NCBI RefSeq assembly: GCF_001275385.1
Contig: NZ_LGIW01000012.1
Coordinates: 1-64,000, forward strand
Length of the DNA stretch: 64,000 nucleotides
From: Exiguobacterium sp. BMC-KP
Lineage (GTDB): Bacteria > Bacillota > Bacilli > Exiguobacteriales > Exiguobacteriaceae
Direction of reading: 5' to 3'
In this document: positions 61,318 through 64,000 of the stretch, piece by piece
Numbering within the stretch: the stretch's first letter is position 1
Layout: every line of letters begins with the position of its first letter
The notes under the pieces: model-generated
Seen by the model: only the letters and a program-made list of their open reading frames with translations
What the model was told of the DNA's origin: nothing
Databases searched by the model: none
Program-made: the position numbers and the translations under genes

Positions 61318-61860
61318 TTAGCGGAAGTTACGGAAGAAGCGCGTTTTCTTCAGTGCGATCCCGACTGGAATCGCGACAAGGATTCCGAGGACGTTTTGAA
61401 TAATGTTTCCTGTAATTGAACCGAATGGTGCGACCCAGTTGCTGAATGCAATTCCTTCATGCACGAAGTAAACGAGTAGCATAACAGGAACGGAAGCGAT
61501 CATCCCGATTAAGTTGAACGTGACATTCGTTCCGTTACGACCACCTGACCACGCGATGTAACCAACAATCAATCCTTGAAGTCCGCGTGCGATGATTGTA
61601 CCAGGGGCCCAAATCGTATAGCCCAATAGAAGATCAAACAAGCCCATTCCAACAGCACCGGCAAGCAGTGCTGTCCGGGGACCGAATAAAATGGCAACAA
61701 GAAAGAGCATCGCTGTTCCCATATGAATGAGACCACCGTTTGGAGCGATGGGTAATTTGATATTGATGAACATTGTTGCAACAAGAACAAGTGCGATCGA
61801 CATCGCAGTGATGACAAGCTGGCGGGTACGAGTGCTAGAGTACGGTGCTGCTTTTTGCAT
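61318..61860 (-). CDS. ECF transporter S component
   Basis: 180 residues with about six membrane helices. Motifs typical of substrate-binding S components of energy-coupling factor vitamin transporters: NIKLPIAPNGGLIHMGTAML and LFGPRTALLAGAVGMGLFDLL. It lacks the ATPase and transmembrane partners here, as is usual for group II S components that share a common module. Vitamin specificity is not identified. Upstream palindromic sequence suggests regulation. Confidence 0.88.
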   Translation of the reverse strand: MQKAAPYSSTRTRQLVITAMSIALVLVATMFINIKLPIAPNGGLIHMGTAMLFLVAILFGPRTALLAGAVGMGLFDLLLGYTIWAPGTIIARGLQGLIVGYIAWSGGRNGTNVTFNLIGMIASVPVMLLVYFVHEGIAFSNWVAPFGSITGNIIQNVLGILVAIPVGIALKKTRFFRNFR

Positions 61861-61877
61861 GTGGCTAACCTTCTTTA

Positions 61878-61908
61878 TGATAGATTTTAAGATATCTTCA
61901 ATCTATCA
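61878..61908. promoter_or_regulatory. Palindromic operator upstream of the ECF gene
   Basis: TGATAGATT ... AAGATATCTT ... AATCTATCA forms a long imperfect palindrome in the leader of the ECF gene. Its location and structure suggest a repressor operator. No ribosomal-leader or riboswitch pattern is seen. The rest of 61861-62110 has only two faint promoter-like TTGAC(A/T) hexamers (minus strand, near 61925-61940) and no gene. Confidence 0.5.
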
Positions 61909-62110
61909 GATGACTGGACTAGTCAAAAGTGTCAACTTTGAATTATTTATAGGGGTCAGATTGACTGAACAATCGTCATTCGTTCTTAATTCCAGAAGAG
62001 TTTAATCTATTCATACAATCTTGAATGAAAAAATCTTTAAAACGGTTATCATTTTCGAATCTATTCCTCGTTTTTTTCGTACAATGAACAGCGAAAGGAA
62101 GGGGAAGTCT

Positions 62111-62680
62111 ATGAAATACCAGATCGCGACAGCCGTTGTCATACTTGCTTCGTTGTCACCAGTCACTTCGGAGGCAAAGGATCAGACGACACAACATCAA
62201 CGTTATTACGCGGCATACGAGAAAATCGTGCGAGAACTGAATCGGACACATGAAAATGCGGACGTCACGTTGCTTGCAGCGGATCAGTTCGCAGATGAGG
62301 ACTGGGTTTCACCGGAACGTTTTCAGGAACGGGCAATCAAACGGTTAAAGCCATTACATGTCCAAACGAGCTTAGAGTGGGATAGTGAACGAACGCTTGA
62401 ACACATGGAACGTGGAAACGATGTCCGGATCATGGGAAATTTCGAGACGGAACTCTTGGAACAGAGTAAACGACAACGATTATCCGATGTCTTTTCGATG
62501 ACGTCTCTTGCAATCGATGGTGGAAAATGGACGCAAACCGGATTCTCTGGTACTCCAATCGATGCTTGGCAAACAATGGTCGTAACAGTCAGTGGTACAT
62601 ACGCGAAGCAGGGCATCTTAACAAAACACCACATCACGAAAGAATATCATTGTACCTGGTACGGTGAAATCTACTATTGA
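62111..62680 (+). CDS. Secreted protein of unknown function
   Basis: 189 residues from ATG at 62111, after AAAGGAAGGGGAAG. Signal peptide 1-22 (MKYQIATAVVILASLSPVTSEA, cleavage after SEA). The mature part is rich in charged and aromatic residues and contains no cysteine pairs beyond CTWYGEIYY at the end. I do not recognise a family. Monocistronic, ending in a terminator. Confidence 0.72.
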   Translation: MKYQIATAVVILASLSPVTSEAKDQTTQHQRYYAAYEKIVRELNRTHENADVTLLAADQFADEDWVSPERFQERAIKRLKPLHVQTSLEWDSERTLEHMERGNDVRIMGNFETELLEQSKRQRLSDVFSMTSLAIDGGKWTQTGFSGTPIDAWQTMVVTVSGTYAKQGILTKHHITKEYHCTWYGEIYY

Positions 62681-62686
62681 GATAGA

Positions 62687-62720
62687 AAAAGAGCGAAACT
62701 CGGACGAGTTTCGCTCTTTT
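62687..62720. terminator. Bidirectional terminator before ahpF
   Basis: AAAAAGAGCGAAACTC, loop GGAC, GAGTTTCGCTCTTTT. Convergent genes. Confidence 0.92.
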
Positions 62721-62724
62721 CGTA

Positions 62725-64000
62725 TTAATTCCGAATCAAGTGATCGAAAGCACCCAGTGCAGCGGTTGCACCAGATCCCATCGAGATGATGATCTGTTTA
62801 TATGCGCTATCCGTGCAGTCGCCTGCAGCGAAAACACCTGGTACGTTCGTTGCGCCGTGACGATCAACTTGGACTTCACCGAACTTGTTACGGCTCACCG
62901 TTTCACCGAGCCAGTCCGTGTTTGGTACGAGACCGATTTGGACGAAGACACCTTCGAGCTCAACATGACGTTCGACGTTCGTTTCGCGCTCGATATAAGT
63001 GATACCGTTCACTTTATCCGTTCCTGTGATTTCCTTCGTCTGTGCGTTGACGACGACCGTGACGTTCGGAAGCGAAGCGAGGCGTTCTTGAAGAACAGCA
63101 TCGGCTTTTAGTTCCGGTGCGAATTCAAGGACCGTGACATGCTTGACGATTCCCGCAAGATCGATTGCTGCTTCGATCCCTGAGTTTCCGCCACCGATGA
63201 CTGCGACACGTTTTCCTTCGAACAATGGACCGTCACAGTGTGGGCAGTACGCGACGCCTTTGTTCTTGAATTCGAGTTCACCTGGGACACCGACGTTACG
63301 CCAGCGTGCTCCTGTTGAAAGGATCAAACTCTTCGTTTTCAAGACGGCACCGTTCTCAAGCTCAAGCTCAAGGAGGTCCTTCTTCTCAAGACGAGTTGCT
63401 CGTTGCAGGTTCATGACGTCGATGCCATATTCCTTAACGTGCTCCTCAAGACTTGCGACGAGTTTTGGTCCTTCTGTGTACTTCATGCTGATGAAGTTCT
63501 CGATGCTCATCGTATCCATGACTTGTCCACCGAAGCGTTCTGCGACGATTCCTGTCCGGATCCCTTTACGGGCTGCATAAATCGCAGCACTCGATCCAGC
63601 AGGACCACCACCGACGACGAGGACGTCGTACGGATCTTTGTCGGCGAAATCAGCAGCATCGGCACCTGTGCCAAGCTTCGCCAAGATTTCTTCAAGTGAC
63701 ATCCGTCCGTTACCGAACGCTTCACCGTTGACGAAGACCGTCGGAACAGCCATGATCTCTTTTTGTTCGACTTCTGCTTTAAATGCCGCACCATCAATCA
63801 TCGTGTGACTGATGTTCGGATTGAGGACGCTCATGACGTTCAACGCTTGTACGACATCTGGGCAGTTGTGGCAGCTCAAGCTGATGTACGACTCGAAGTG
63901 GTACGTTTCTTGAATGCCTTGAATCTGCTTGATGACGTCCGCGTCGACCTTCGGTGCTCGACCGCTGACTTGGAGAAGTGCGAGAACGAGGGACGTGAAC
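62725..64000 (-). CDS. ahpF: Alkyl hydroperoxide reductase subunit F (5' part off window)
   Basis: 425 codons visible, open to the right edge; about 85 N-terminal residues are missing. AhpF regenerates AhpC using NADH. N-terminal thioredoxin-like domain with CHNCPD (redox pair), an FAD domain with [17 protein letters not shown], the second redox pair in CPHCDGP, an NAD domain with [12 protein letters not shown], and the C-terminal AAGDCTD. The frame continues upstream of 63879 ([20 protein letters not shown]), so a start at 63879 would be wrong. Confidence 0.95.
   Translation of the reverse strand, partial: FTSLVLALLQVSGRAPKVDADVIKQIQGIQETYHFESYISLSCHNCPDVVQALNVMSVLNPNISHTMIDGAAFKAEVEQKEIMAVPTVFVNGEAFGNGRMSLEEILAKLGTGADAADFADKDPYDVLVVGGGPAGSSAAIYAARKGIRTGIVAERFGGQVMDTMSIENFISMKYTEGPKLVASLEEHVKEYGIDVMNLQRATRLEKKDLLELELENGAVLKTKSLILSTGARWRNVGVPGELEFKNKGVAYCPHCDGPLFEGKRVAVIGGGNSGIEAAIDLAGIVKHVTVLEFAPELKADAVLQERLASLPNVTVVVNAQTKEITGTDKVNGITYIERETNVERHVELEGVFVQIGLVPNTDWLGETVSRNKFGEVQVDRHGATNVPGVFAAGDCTDSAYKQIIISMGSGATAALGAFDHLIRN

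Overview
The window looks like the chromosomal replication-origin region of a low-to-moderate GC Gram-positive of the Bacillales. Exiguobacterium is my best guess, from the gene set and protein sequences; no database search was possible. The core carries the classical origin order. Leftward from the origin run dnaA, dnaN, yaaA, recF, gyrB, gyrA, a degenerate HD-GYP gene, and then the promoter and leader of an rRNA operon at the left edge. Rightward run rpmH, rnpA, yidC, mnmE, mnmG, rsmG, noc and parB, then yyaC, an mscS-type channel gene, yyzM, ychF, rpsF-ssb-rpsR, gdpP-rplI-dnaB, purA, walRKHIJ, htrA, yyzF and rlmH.

The origin is bipartite. About twenty DnaA boxes lie upstream of dnaA (10284-10748). 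A second cluster lies between dnaA and dnaN (8739-8841), beside an AT-rich unwinding element with a DnaA-trio pattern. A further group of DnaA boxes flanks yyzF, 25 kb away. parS-like palindromes occur in recF, between rsmG and noc, and in the wal leader. There is no parA/soj at the usual place, and the ParB protein lacks the N-terminal peptide that normally stimulates ParA.

Immediately after the rlmH stop codon (36383 to about 40420), base composition drops sharply to AT-rich DNA. This island holds a compact four-gene cassette: a GHKL-type ATPase, a small STAS-like (DUF4325-type) protein, a small membrane-anchored helical protein, and an OLD-like protein with an ABC-type ATPase and a TOPRIM domain. 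I know of no named system with this composition. I read it as a candidate anti-phage or stress-response module at the rlmH integration hotspot, and it is the main candidate for an undescribed system here.

The right part (40.4-64 kb) is native-composition accessory and metabolic DNA. It contains a secreted HNH nuclease with a small downstream partner, a DUF4317 protein, and an esterase plus circularly permuted GH3 glycosidase operon behind a perfect LacI/CcpA-like palindrome. It then has a tRNA-dihydrouridine synthase, a YerD-like glutamate synthase-domain protein, a LURP-one protein, a Nudix hydrolase, an MFS transporter, a lone PD-(D/E)XK nuclease and a histidine phosphatase. Last come a glycine riboswitch controlling a CycA-type permease, an iron-sulfur photolyase-like protein, a glycosyltransferase, malate:quinone oxidoreductase, an ECF S component, a secreted unknown protein and a partial ahpF at the right edge.
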